Below are positions 11,998 to 22,897 of a stretch of 64,000 bases of DNA, piece after piece. The stretch covers positions 481,918-545,917 of the forward strand of contig BDSL01000075.1 of NCBI GenBank assembly GCA_003116995.1, in the 5' to 3' direction. Under the pieces are notes generated by a model, which saw nothing but the letters and a program-made list of their open reading frames with translations, had not been told where the DNA came from and ran no database searches. The translations under genes and the position numbers were made by a program. The stretch comes from Yamagishiella unicocca (lineage: Eukaryota; Chlorophyta; Chlorophyceae; Chlamydomonadales; Volvocaceae). Position 1 is the stretch's first letter. Every line of letters starts with the position of its first letter.

Positions 11998-14900
11998 CTA
12001 GAAGCCCCAAGTGGTTTGTGCCGCCGCCATGAGCAGCGTCCGGCCGCCACCACCACCCGACGCAGCCCCAGCGCTGCCGGCGCTGCTCCGCCTCAGCAGC
12101 ACCAGCCCTGGAGTCAGCACCACTCCGTGCGCCACCGGCAGCGCCGTGGACGCCTCCACCACCAGCAGCCCACCCCTACCCCTGCGGCACACACAATGAA
12201 GTCCAGGGAGGGGTATGGTATGAGAGAAAGACCCGTGGGTCGGCCCCGACTAGGAAACCGTTTAGGAAAATGCACAGGGAGGGGAGATAGAGAGGAGGAG
12301 GGCCGATACCTCAGCACGCCACGGCTTTGCCCAGGCTCACACGCGACCGGGTCGCCTTCGCCTAACTCCCCCACAGCCGCTCACCCGCCGTCAACGCCGC
12401 CGCCAGCCGCCACGTGCCAGCGGTTGCTGACGCACAACGCGTAGCTCTGGCCGCTGTCCGCATCCGGCAGCGTGGACAAGCGCACTCCCACACGCCGCTG
12501 CCGCCACCGCTGCTGCTGCTGCTGGGTGGCGTCCAGCCAGGTCCCCAGAGGGCCACAGCCACCGTCGTCGTGGGCGGTGGTGGTGGTGGTGGCGACCGCA
12601 TCACCCGCCCACGCCGCTGCGGTGACCCGCTCGTTCAGCTGCACAGCTCCTGGGGAGGAGGGCCCGCATCAAGTCGGCGGGGTCCTATACAAATACCTAG
12701 CAAATACCGGCAGTCCTACCTTGGCTCGCAGTCAGGGGACCAAGATCAAGACGTGCTGACGCAGGTACCGGTATGGGCCGGTGGACAAGAGGCACCGCCG
12801 CTACGTCTTGCCACACTCCCTCCCTACCCAGTACCCAGCCCCTCCCTACCCAGTACCCAGCCCCTCCACGCGGTGCTTACCCACGAGGCCCTTCTGCACG
12901 CACCGCCCTTCGTACCCCTCGCCTCCGCCGGCGGCCCAGCCCGGGCCGCCGGCGGCGAGTGAGGCCGCGGGTCCAGCCCCCGGGCCGCCCGAGGAGCTCG
13001 ACCAGGCAGCTGACAGCGCGAACCGCCGGGAGCGGTGCAGCGACAGCTGGGCGCACGTGGTGGTGCTGGCGCTACTGGCGGCGCCGGGGCCCTCGGAGCT
13101 GGCAACTGCAGGGCGAACAGGGTGATGTTTACGAAAACAATGAAAAGGGAAAGGAGGCACTCCAGGGGGTGTACGCCTTGATTCACCGCTAAGCCGCGAA
13201 ACGTGTGTCTGTCTGTCTTTGTGTGGGGGGGGGGTGCGGGGAAGACCCGTGGATGCGTGGGGGGAGGAGATGGGGGTATGGGGGGTGGGTAGGAGCGGAG
13301 GGCGTCAGGGCGTGGGGCAGGACGTGGAGGCCTTGCGGTCCTGGAGGCCTTGCGCAGACCACTAGGGCAAATCACGCATCAAAGACGACCACCGGAGGCC
13401 TCGAGAGGACACCGCTGGCCGTTCGGGGGCAGGCCAGGAGCCAGCCGCGGCTCCACCCACCGGAGGAGAAGCTGCCCACGGCGGCGGAGAGGTCGCCCCA
13501 GGAGGCCGCCGCCGCCGCCCCCAGGCCGCCCTCCGACAGCAGCGCCAGGTCGTGGCCGCGCCGCATGGCGTCCGTGAGCCCGCGCTGCATCCCTGCAGCA
13601 GCTGATGTGTGAGGGAGTAGGGGGGTGGGGCATAAAAGAACCGTTGACTCGACAGGGATAGGGGTAGGGGGAGTAGGGGGGTGTTGGCGTCGCGGAGACA
13701 TACACGGAGAGGTGCAGTAAAATGGAGAAATGGATCCTGGAGACCCGGTTACACGACATAGGGGAGTGAACGAGTGATGGTGGTGGTCGGGGGGAAGAGG
13801 AGCTGCGCGTCCCAGCCGGAGTATCGCTGATCCTTGTTTGTGTAAGACGGGGCCATTCGGGGTGCGGCTGTGCTGTCGGTATATGGTCAACCGGTAGGAC
13901 TCCAGGGAGGGAACCTGGATGTAGGAGACGCGGCAGGTCCCGCTGTGAGACCACGTCACGTCCGCCTCTGTTCCGCCCGCACCCCACGGATGCAGCCCCA
14001 GGAGTCTGGCCCGCGTCTGGCCCCCTCATTCCGCCCCCTCCATCTTCATCCCGCCCTCCGTCATCTTCATCCTGACCTCTCCCCTGCCGCAGCCCCACCC
14101 ACTTGCCACCCCCCGAAGCCCCACCAGCGAAGGGATTCACGTTCTTGCCGATGTTCTCGAGCGACCCATGGGTCGCCAGCAGCAGCCGCAACCCGGAAAG
14201 CGCCTCCGCCTTGAGCAGCAGCTGGGGGCCGGGGCGAGGGGGGAAGAAACGAAGGGACCAGGGTTGCACCTGGCTGATGTAGCTAGCTTGAATCGGTGTC
14301 GAGAAAGTTCCACGGCGTACCGGCACCGTATGCTGGTCGGGCGGGGTGGTGGACATGTTTGCGAAGATCGTCGCGCAGCAGTCAGTAACCCCAGCCCGGC
14401 CCAGCCTTACCTTGTCCAGCTCGATGCCGCGTCCATCGGGTCCGGTTGCCAGCTGCAGGTGTGCTGCCACTCGCCGCCGCTCCTCCTGCCCCTGCGCCCC
14501 ACCGCCCTGCGCAGGGGAGGACACAGCACCTCCACGACCCTCGCCGTCGCCATCGGCGTCATCTCCCCACAGCGACTGGATCCGCAGCCGCAGCCGAGGC
14601 GCCGTTGCGAGCCCCGCCTCCCGCACCATGCACCCCCAGTCGTCACTCAGCGCCACCCCCCCCGGGTCGGAGGACTCCGAACGGTCGCCGTCGCCTGGTG
14701 CCTGCGAGGCCGGCAGTGAAGGAGGTGTCGAAGGCCGCGGTGAAGGCCGTGGTCCAAAAACGATGGACGGGCGGTAGTTCACTAGGATTAGTGCGGCCGC
14801 AATTTGGAAACAATGTGTTGCCCCCCAAACTAATGCGGCAGCAGGGTGGCCCCGACGGGATGAAGTATCACGGTCAAGGGTCATGCGGAAATCGCCGGCA

Positions 14901-17173
14901 TCCTGCTCCGAAACCCCTCCCTCCAGACCTACCCGCTCCGAAACCCCTCCCTCCAGACCTACCCGCTCCGAAACCCCTTCCTCCAGACCTACCCGCTCTA
15001 CAGCTGCCAGCGGCACCTGCAACGGGGCGTCCACGCTGCCACTGACCTGCGGGCGGGTGGGTGGGTCGGGTCGGGGGCCGGTCCGGTGGGTCGGGGGGAG
15101 GGGGGAGGGCACGAACCGTGTGCAGGTGACAGCAGCCTACCGCGTGCACGCGCGCTCCCTTCTTGAGCGCAGTCCTCTGTCAGCAGTTGTGGTTGGATGG
15201 GCGCTGGTGACTGCCCCTACACCGACCCTAGAAAACAAGCAGGCAGGCATGGACTGGGGTGACAAAGAGCAGCCCGTCCAGCAGCCCGCCCGCACCTGCC
15301 ACCACACGCCTCGCCGCTCCTCCTTCCCCTCTTCCTCCCCTTCCTCCTCCTCCTGCTGCTGCTGCCCTCCTCCTCCTCCTCCTGCTGCTGCCCCTCCTGC
15401 TGCTGCCCCCCCTGCTGCCCCCCCCTCCTCCTCCTGCTGCTGCTGCCCTCCTCCTCCTCCTGCTGCTGCTGCTGCCCTCCCCCTCCTCCTCCTGCTGCTG
15501 CTGCTGCCCTCCTCCTCCTCCTCCCCCTCCTCCTGCTGCTGCCCCCCTGCTGCCCCTCCTCCTGCTGCCCCTCCTGCTGCTGCTGCCCCTCCTGCTGCTG
15601 CCCCCCCTGCTGCCCCCCCCCCTGGGACCGGACCGCGATGGCCGCTCTCCCATAGCGCACCCACTCCCACAGTTTTCCTGCTAGCGCCCAAAACCGTTTT
15701 TTGCGAAAACTTTCCGTGCGTCGCGTGGGGTCCTCGCTTCTTGGCGTCTCGGGGTCCTCGCCATAGCCGATATAGCTTAGCCGCCAAAGGTCATATTACG
15801 ACCTTCGGCTTTCGTATCCTCAACCCAGTTCTCCAGCATGCATCTCAAAACTTCTGTTTAAACGGTTTTTTTCGGACATCCACGGGTTTCCCTCGAACCC
15901 CCCCCTGCTGCTGCCCTCCCCCTCCTCCTGCTGTCCCCCCTGCTGCTGCCCCCCCCGGGGGACCCACCTGCGCCCTGCAGCGTAGCCGCATGTCTGACGC
16001 CAGCGACCGGGAGTACGGCCGTACGGCGAACCCCTCCAGCGGCACCACCAGCATCTCGCCCGCCGCCGCCGACTCCGCCGACTCCGCCGCCGCCGACTCC
16101 ACCGCGTCTAAACGCGCCCGCAGCTCGGACAGCTCCGAAAACGCCTCCCGCAGCAGCCGCTTCATCCGCTGCTGCGACGAGCCGTCGCCGTCCAGGGATC
16201 CGGCGGCTGAGATGGCGGCGGCTGCGCCCGGTACGGCACCTGCCTCGGCGGGTACTGATGTCCGCCTGCCCGCGCCCGCGAGACCGGTTTGACGGCGACG
16301 GTGACCATGTGGGGTTCGGCGTTTGGAAGGAGGACGGCGCAACGGTCAGGCAGCGGCAACGTCCTGGTTGGTGCTACCGGTAGTAGTTTCCCTCGAGGGC
16401 GGGTGAGGTGATACCTAGGTGGACAGGCGGCCATCAGCTACGGGACGACTCGTCGCCCCCCGCCCTGCCCCCACCAGCTCGACACCGCTAGGGCGACGCA
16501 AAGGCGCGGCTTGTGCTCGCAGCCGCTCTCACCTGCCCCCCTGATTCGCGGATTGTCTTTTGCGCGGCCTGTCCACTATCCCGCACCCACCCGGCCCCTG
16601 ATGTCAGGACGCGTCCAAAGACGCCACACCCCATGAGGAGGAGTCAGCCCGCACCCACCCGCTGTTTGCAGCCACATCGCCGTACTGCCATGCGGGCACA
16701 GCTTCCGTCGAGGCGGGAGAAGTGGAGGAAGCAGTGGCGGCAGTAGCGGCAGCAGCAGGACCCATAGCGGCGGGCGCGGGTGCGGGCGCCATGGCGGCTC
16801 CGACCGTGGCTACAGCCGTTGCGAGCAGGAGCCGCCTCAGCAAGGGGAGCTGCGGACGGCTCGGATCGCCGTCGCCGCCGTCGCCACCGCTGCCATAGAA
16901 GTGAAGCCCACGTTTGCCACCGCCGCCGCCATCGCCGCCGTCGCTGCCGCTACACCCAAAGCCGCCGCCAGTGGCTCCGCCCTTGTCCGTTCCGCCTCCG
17001 CCAGGGCATTGCCTCGCTGCAGCCGCTGATGGCGGGACTATCGCAGATCGACAATGTTGGTTTCGGCGGGAGATGCTTTGGCGTTGGCTGCACAGCCGAC
17101 CGACAGCAACCCGGCAGTACCGGGCAGTTGCAGCGACGCTGACGGATGCCCTACACGATGTGCGCATATCCAT
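11998..17173 (-). CDS. Probable chloroplast-targeted protein, possible outer-envelope beta-barrel
   Basis: Eight exons (complement, in transcript order): 16659-17173, 15968-16265, 14411-15046, 14107-14221, 13461-13592, 12881-13105, 12385-12649 and 11998-12181. Phases agree throughout and give 789 residues. The ATG at 17173 starts MDMRTSCRASVSVAATARYC, rich in Arg/Ser/Ala like an algal chloroplast transit peptide. A hydrophobic stretch follows at residues about 114-130 (LLATAVATVGAAM). The middle holds a short helix (QRMKRLLREAFSELSELRAR) and three copies of ERVGLEGGVS. The C-terminal third has short strand-like segments such as CAQLSLHRSRRFALSAAWS and VGVRLSTLPDADSGQSYAL. It ends LLMAAAQTTWGF, an aromatic C-terminus resembling the beta-signal of outer-membrane barrels. 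I do not recognise the family; the barrel idea is inference. The intron after 14107 appears to use a GC donor. Confidence 0.62.
13600..13770 (-). repeat. Two intronic copies of the dispersed C-rich motif
   Basis: On the minus strand, near 13636-13665 and 13742-13765, are TGTCGAGTCAACGG and TGTCGTGTAACCGG, each beside C-rich sequence. They match the core of the 6571-6825 cluster. They lie in the intron between exons 4 and 5 of the chloroplast-type gene. Confidence 0.65.
14906..14999 (-). repeat. Coding 30-bp tandem repeat, three copies
   Basis: The unit repeats at 30-bp spacing (14911, 14941, 14971) and encodes ERVGLEGGVS in the minus-strand gene. One copy differs (LEEG). Confidence 0.85.
15320..15625. 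repeat. Polypyrimidine/polypurine microsatellite-like tract in an intron
   Basis: About 300 bp of CTCCTCCTGCTGCTGCCC variants, with almost only pyrimidines plus G on the plus strand. A shorter block lies at 15902-15960. Both are in the 920-bp intron between exons 2 and 3 of the minus-strand chloroplast-type gene. They create long spurious frames rich in Gln/Glu/Gly on the minus strand. Confidence 0.8.
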
Positions 17174-18037
17174 CTGAGAACTCGCGGCAGTTATGGCGAC
17201 ATGGAATCGCCTGACTTGGCTTGGCTTGAAGTAGCCGGCTAGCTCAGAGCGCGCGGCGCGCACTGGCGAGACATGCACCCAGGGCACTATTGATAGCGCA
17301 TTTGAGAAGTGCTACAGGTTACCTCTGTATGTATCAGCAGAGATGCAGCGTAAGCCTTCTTGCTGTGGTACGCTACGCATGTTGTAGTACGATTTGTACG
17401 TGCGCCGGTCATGGCCAAGTCAGCGCGTAACCAGATCACCAAAGCAATGTATTAAGATATGCTATAATCGCGCCCATTCCTACTACCATTACCGGTGACT
17501 GTGGACGTGTATATTGATGGCCTAACCATACCAAAGGGCGACCAGGCGCTCATGCGCCTGCTGTAGTCGATAGCCATGAAATGTCTGTTGAGCTGCTGAT
17601 GCAAGCGCGTTTACAGCCGCGGCGCCGTGGCGTGGCGAGGGGCGAGTGTCGACCAAGAATAACCTGGCAGGTGGGTTGTTGGTCACCCACATGGTGTAGG
17701 AATATCACTCATAACATAGCGCTTACTTCGTGAAGTCGGATTGTTGACCGGCGATGCAGCGAGCGAGAGGTTCAGGCTAGCTGTTGGCCGCTCACCCATT
17801 ATCCCGTGTCGGAGGATGCTTACGCAGTATAAATGGTGGCATATGTATGTCTCTAACTCGCTCGCGTTGAAGGCGACGTGCTCGCAACCTGACCCTTTAC
17901 TATCTCTGTTGCAGGTGGATTGCGAACAGGCGCGCGACGCTCTGGTTCCGGTTTTCGTGACGTGCTGGTGAGCGTGGGCGCAACTGGAGATTCCCACGGC
18001 AACAACGGAAACAGCGGAATGTAGCGGCGCTGCCGAA
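17174..18037. other. Divergent intergenic region, likely shared promoter
   Basis: It lies between the ATG of the minus-strand gene (17173) and the ATG of the plus-strand gene (18038). It is lower in GC than the exons, with AT-rich stretches near 17440-17520. It should hold both promoters and 5' UTRs. No coding signal seen. Confidence 0.5.
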
Positions 18038-19300
18038 ATGCAGCGCCGGGAGCAGCTGCATCGAAGCAGCTCCGCGCCCAGTTTTACAGGCCGGCCGGCT
18101 GCGGTGCTCAGGCTGCTTGGTATATGCAAACCGCCCTTGCCGGTCGAGGTGCTGGTCGCCGGTAGAGCCGGCGCCTGGGGCACCTCGAGTGGCTGGGAAA
18201 AGCCGTCTGCCTCACGCTCGTCCCTGCCTCATGTTGAACTGCGCGGCAGCGGTATCTCCACCGCCACCACTGCAGAGGGCATGCCGCACTGGGACAACGG
18301 CGACTTGCGTCAAACCAGAACGCCCACTGGTGACGGTTGCACTGACCAACCGCCTGGCTCGGGCATCCACAACCGACTTGCCGTCCCCAGCAGAGACCAT
18401 TGGACCGGTGGTGTCGATCGCACTGACGCCGGCCGTCACGGAGCGGCCCCAGGCCTAGTTGCCAGGGCCTACTCCATGGACGTCGACTTCTTACTTTACT
18501 CCGAAACCACGACTGGCGCGGAGCGGCCTGCTCCATGGGGGCCTGGTGCAAGGGGGACCTCCCCTGCAGCTTCACACCAGGTTCCTCAGCTCTGGCAGAC
18601 AGCGGGGAACGCAGGGCTGGTGGCCGGCAGTCTGTCCGCCTGCCAAGAACCACCTGCCCTGGCCGCGGAAGCAGCCACGTCAGGGAGCACCAACGCCACT
18701 GGTGGCGACGGCGCGAGCTGCAGCAGCGACGCCGGCGCTACTGCTATGGTATGGGCGGCCAATGGCGCCCCTGTGGGGCATCCTGCAGCGTGCCGAGCTG
18801 ACGGCACTGCAGCCCCGCCGCCCTCTCCGCCGCCCCTGCTCGCACGCCAGCAGCAGCAGCCCCATGCTACATCGCTGGCAGCGGCCACGCCGCCTGCCTC
18901 TGCCCACCGATGGCAGGCGCCCAGGCACGTGCCGCCGACCACCTCTCGTCTGCCAGACGCGTCTAAGCAGCCGCACCAGCGGTCGGGACAGTCCTCGCAA
19001 AGCGGCTCCGACTCCGACTGGGACTCCGACACAGAGACCGAGCGCCTGGGCAGGAGCCCGCGCCGCAGGACGGGGGCCACGCATGCCGCGGCGGCCACCA
19101 GCGACGGCCGCTGCCCGCTTCGGTTGCCGCTGTATGACGCCGTACAGATGCTGATGACGTCAGAGAGCCTCTCCGAGGGCCTCAGCTTGGGGCCTAGCGC
19201 CAGCCAAGGGTCGGCTTGGACGGGCGCCGGCTCACCTCCTGGGTTGCGCCAGCCGCGGCAGCGCAGCGTGGGCCTTACGCGTAAGAGGCTGCTTGTGTAA
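18038..19300 (+). CDS. Intronless 420-residue protein of unknown function
   Basis: An uninterrupted frame starts at ATG 18038 (MQRREQLHRSSSAPSFTGRP) and ends at TAA 19298-19300. Its composition is Ala/Ser/Pro/Gln-rich and mostly disordered. It has a poly-Gln run near 18850, an acidic Ser/Asp stretch (SGSDSDWDSDTETERLGRSP) and a better-ordered patch RLPLYDAVQMLMTSESLSEG near residue 367. I see no recognisable domain. The N-terminal SSSAPSF and the several Ser-Pro sites suggest phosphorylation targets, but that is speculation. Other frames in the same stretch are also open because of the high GC content. This frame is preferred because it has a true ATG and is the longest with varied composition. 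Confidence 0.5.
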   Translation: MQRREQLHRSSSAPSFTGRPAAVLRLLGICKPPLPVEVLVAGRAGAWGTSSGWEKPSASRSSLPHVELRGSGISTATTAEGMPHWDNGDLRQTRTPTGDGCTDQPPGSGIHNRLAVPSRDHWTGGVDRTDAGRHGAAPGLVARAYSMDVDFLLYSETTTGAERPAPWGPGARGTSPAASHQVPQLWQTAGNAGLVAGSLSACQEPPALAAEAATSGSTNATGGDGASCSSDAGATAMVWAANGAPVGHPAACRADGTAAPPPSPPPLLARQQQQPHATSLAAATPPASAHRWQAPRHVPPTTSRLPDASKQPHQRSGQSSQSGSDSDWDSDTETERLGRSPRRRTGATHAAAATSDGRCPLRLPLYDAVQMLMTSESLSEGLSLGPSASQGSAWTGAGSPPGLRQPRQRSVGLTRKRLLV

Positions 19301-19412
19301 TTTTTCTTGCCGTCGGGTGCAGAGGGCCGGCGAGCCGCTTGCTCGTCCTTAGCTTGGGAAGTCGAAACGGGTTTGACATGGGCAAATGCTGGTGCTCCTG
19401 ACTCGTGGGCCT

Positions 19413-19475
19413 CCGCGGGGACGTCTTCTAAAGCACGCAACAGACCGCGGGGACATCTTCTAAAGCACGCAACAG
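19413..19475. repeat. 31-bp unit duplicated at 32-bp spacing
   Basis: CCGCGGGGACRTCTTCTAAA continues with AGCACGCAACAG in both copies (19413 and 19445). They lie just after the 420-residue gene. Confidence 0.85.
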
Positions 19476-19491
19476 GCCGGAATGCCATTGC

Positions 19492-19494
<3 letters not shown>

Positions 19495-19522
<28 letters not shown>
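19495..19522. repeat. (TG)14 microsatellite
   Basis: An uninterrupted TG dinucleotide run in the gene-poor region. Confidence 0.95.
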
Positions 19523-22500
19523 ACACAGCCTCACAGTCTGGTGTATTTGTCCATTATCGTACTCTTTGGTGTCGTGTTCATGGTTTTACCACGTCTTTTT
19601 ATGCCTGGAGTTCGTACCCAGTGTTTGGTGTTTGCTGCTGGTTTCTGAAGGTGCACCTGGCATCGTGACATCCAGCACGTTCAGATTCCAGAGTAATGGG
19701 AAGCTTGGGGTGGTGGCCGTGGGTCATGTATGTCTCGGAAAACCATAATGGCGGCAATTGAGCTGTTTGCCGCTGCGAGCTGTCGGTTTGTGACTTCCGT
19801 CTCGAGCATGTTAAGGCTGATGTATTTTGTATCATACGTCAGGACGCCACGGTAATTATAATGTATTTTGACCCAAGGTCTGCCGTACCTTGAAGGACGA
19901 GGTTTGTGCAGGCCGTCGGAGTACGACGCCGTCATGTGGACAACCTGTACGGCACGTAGCGCACATGTACGATCCCTTTTGCATCTGTTGAAGAGGCGCC
20001 GCTCTGGCGGCGGTGGTGGTGAGCGTCAGCGTCTTTCTAGCTGTCATACTGTTTAATTATGCTCAGTTCGTTTGTGTTACACGGATTCCGCGCTGAAACG
20101 ACGCCAATGACTGGCGATGAAGAGGGAAGGGTACGCATATAAGATAAGCGCAGTTATTTGTGCGGCCAAGGTATTTGTGGCAGTGGGCGGAGGTAGAGGT
20201 GCTTGGGGCTCGAAGTTTAGCTAGGTCCCAGGCTACGGGCTTAGAAGCCATGGCCGTCATTCATCGATAACACCAGTCGGACGCGTGCGACGTTATCTCT
20301 GCTCTATTGCCATCCCCAATTTGTATCATGCTCATTCTCAAAAGCCACCTGGCACCCACACGCGGAGCCTCGGCATCCTCTATGGGTGCCGTACGGGGGT
20401 GGTCATGGATGATTAGGCTGGTGCGTAAAACGAACGCACGAATGCCGTGAAAGCGGATTCGATCGATCAAGTGTAACAATCACCGTTGCGTGTGACCTTG
20501 ATCGCGTGCCGTAGCCAGCAAGAACTAAACGGTTTGGCAAACAAAAGGCTCGAGGGAGGACGCGCGAAAGGACGAGCGTGCTTATGCGGAGGCGAGCAAA
20601 ACTCGTTCCTTGCGCACTAGGCTGCTGACGCTGGAGGTTGGTAAGGCGGCGAGCGCTAACTGAACTTCTCCTGAATGGCTCAAGCTTTTTCGGGATAAAA
20701 GTTACAGGAGCGCACGTGACAGCCCGACATATCACAAAAAGGAGCGACGGAGGCTGGTGCCTCGGGACGTACGGTAGGGCCCGGGAACAGCCTTTTCCGA
20801 ACACACATGCTCGTGGGAGAGCGATAACGAGCAAACGACCATTGGGACACGCCTTCATACTTGCCGAAGTGGTCACCAAAATACTAGCAGGCCTAGGCAA
20901 TGCTGAAATTCAACAGGGGCGCGGAGAGACGTCCTAACACCAGAACCAAGAGCAGAATCAACCAGACAAGCTCGACTGCATGGGGTATGATATGGTACGG
21001 TACGTTTCTTGTTCTTTCTGCCCGCACATTGCTTTCGCCAATTCATTACCGCAAAGGTTGCAACTCCAAACAAGCATGGTTCCGATTTGCAGACGGACGA
21101 CCAAATACCAACCCCGCCCGCATTCCCCGAGCCCTCTCTCTCACCGTGGCGCCAGCTGCCCGCTCAAATGTCACGACGCTCTAAATCAGACGTGCTACAT
21201 GGCACACACGCGCACACACATAAAGCGGATATTCTGTTTTAAATGCATCGCCAGCTAGTTGGAGAAGAAAAAACTGCTGCATTAACGCAATACCAGCAAT
21301 CGGAGGCAGCGCACAGACAGCCGCTTGTGTGCACAGCTGCCCCGAGGCGCCCCAGCCTACTACGGTCTGTGGCACTGCGACGACCAACCAAACGACTAAA
21401 ACAGCGCGCCCTGGGCCATTCCAGGTCAGGTACGTAGAAGACCCGCCCGATACGATGACAACCGCAAGACGCGCACCAGACGTGATGCATACCACAACGT
21501 TGCACATGCACTTTCATTTTGTTCGGAGACGTGACAAGCATTGATGCTCTGCCTTACCCCCACGTGCTCGGAGCCCCGCGCTTGCGGGCCCGGCGCTCCG
21601 GCCAGCATGGAGGGGGGCCCTCGTGCCGCTTGAAGGTGCCACCCGCCATACCAATTTGGTAGGAGCGGGGGGCCGCCTCATCGGCAGCACAGCCCCATAG
21701 GCGCTACAAGCATAACCACACAACCAAAGGGCGTATGGCCTCGGGTGAACCAAGGGCATGTGGCCTCAGGCGAACCAAGGGCGCCACACACTTCCGTGCC
21801 TCCCGGCCTGCCCCGCCCTACTGGTACCGCCTGGGCCAGGCCTGCGTCGAGGACTCCAGATAGCACCAACGACCCAACACAGCACCGGAAATGCGCGGGC
21901 TAGCCTGCAATTCTCCAGCCTTGCAGCCATCGGCGCTTCAACCACTACCCTTGCCATGCGGTCTCGCACGTTGGCACCTTCCTTCGGAACATGAAGCCCA
22001 TGAATTCCCCGGCAGCCGCGCTACAAAGCAAAACACACGCTACAAAGCAAAACACACGCTCCCCAGACAGATTGGGCGCGCTTGCATCTGCAAGGGAACG
22101 CGCATTGCTAGACCCTCGGCAGTCCGTACCCGCCATGACAAGACCCACCGTGGCCAAAACACCACCACGACAATTCAGGAGTACACAAACCCCAAAGGAC
22201 CCGGGGCCATCCACGATTGTTCATTGGAAACGCGGTGCCTCAGCAGTAGCACCGACGTGGCTGCGCCTGTTGTACACGGCATAACGCTCGGGGGGGGGGG
22301 GGCACAAGGCGCAATCGTACCTCACCCCACAGCCTGGCACCCGACCTGCCCGCGGCTAGCGAGGCCACAGTGCGCCCATCTGGCGGCCCCAGAGGCGTCT
22401 ACCCCGGGACACGCGGACGGCGACAGCGTTTCCTTCTTGCACGGCAGCAAGAGGAAGCTCTCGGCTTGGCTCCAGACAGCCTACGCACACACCACACCCG

Positions 22501-22897
22501 GCGGCGAATCGAGGCCTGCCGCTCGGCTGTCGCCCGCCTCTGCGCCTGTATGCCTACAGCCCCGCGCTCCAGAGGAACGGCCCGCGACTAATAATATTGG
22601 GTTTCTTGGCCTGACTAGGGGTACCGGCCTCCACAGCGAGATGCGACTCAGGTTGTGGTCGATCAGGCGCCGCACAGCTAAGGTCCCCGTGACAGGTGGC
22701 TGCTCGGACTCGGGCAGCGAGGCAGCCGGTAGCAGCCCGTTGCTGCTGCGGCCAGGAAACGCTGCCCTGGACAGCGCCCCAAAATTGGGCAGCTGGACAG
22801 GCAGCGCAGAGCGAGGCCGGCGGCAATGGCCCCACTGCTGCAAAACGCCACCGCGTGACGCCTCAAGAACGCAGCTCAGCTGCCTTCATAGCGCAGC
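19523..22897. other. Gene-poor region, probably including a long 3' UTR of the GARP gene
   Basis: No convincing exon was found on either strand up to about 22.2 kb. From 22.5 to 22.84 kb the minus strand has one frame with GC-rich third positions (contains LPNFGALSRAAFPG and LAVRRLIDHNLSRISLW). It could be a further exon of the GARP gene, but I could not join it in phase. The first TTACA (minus-strand TGTAA) is near 20701. Small duplications occur at about 21735-21782 and 22020-22062, and there is a G run near 22291. Confidence 0.4.

Noticed and set aside
13379..15112. 577-residue minus-strand open frame taken as one exon
   Set aside because: It reads through several introns. Splice motifs and phase give separate exons at 14411-15046, 14107-14221 and 13461-13592, the last in another frame.
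15137..15787. Gln/Glu/Gly-rich minus-strand frames
   Set aside because: They come from the polypurine tract of an intron. All three frames are open, which is a property of the repeat.
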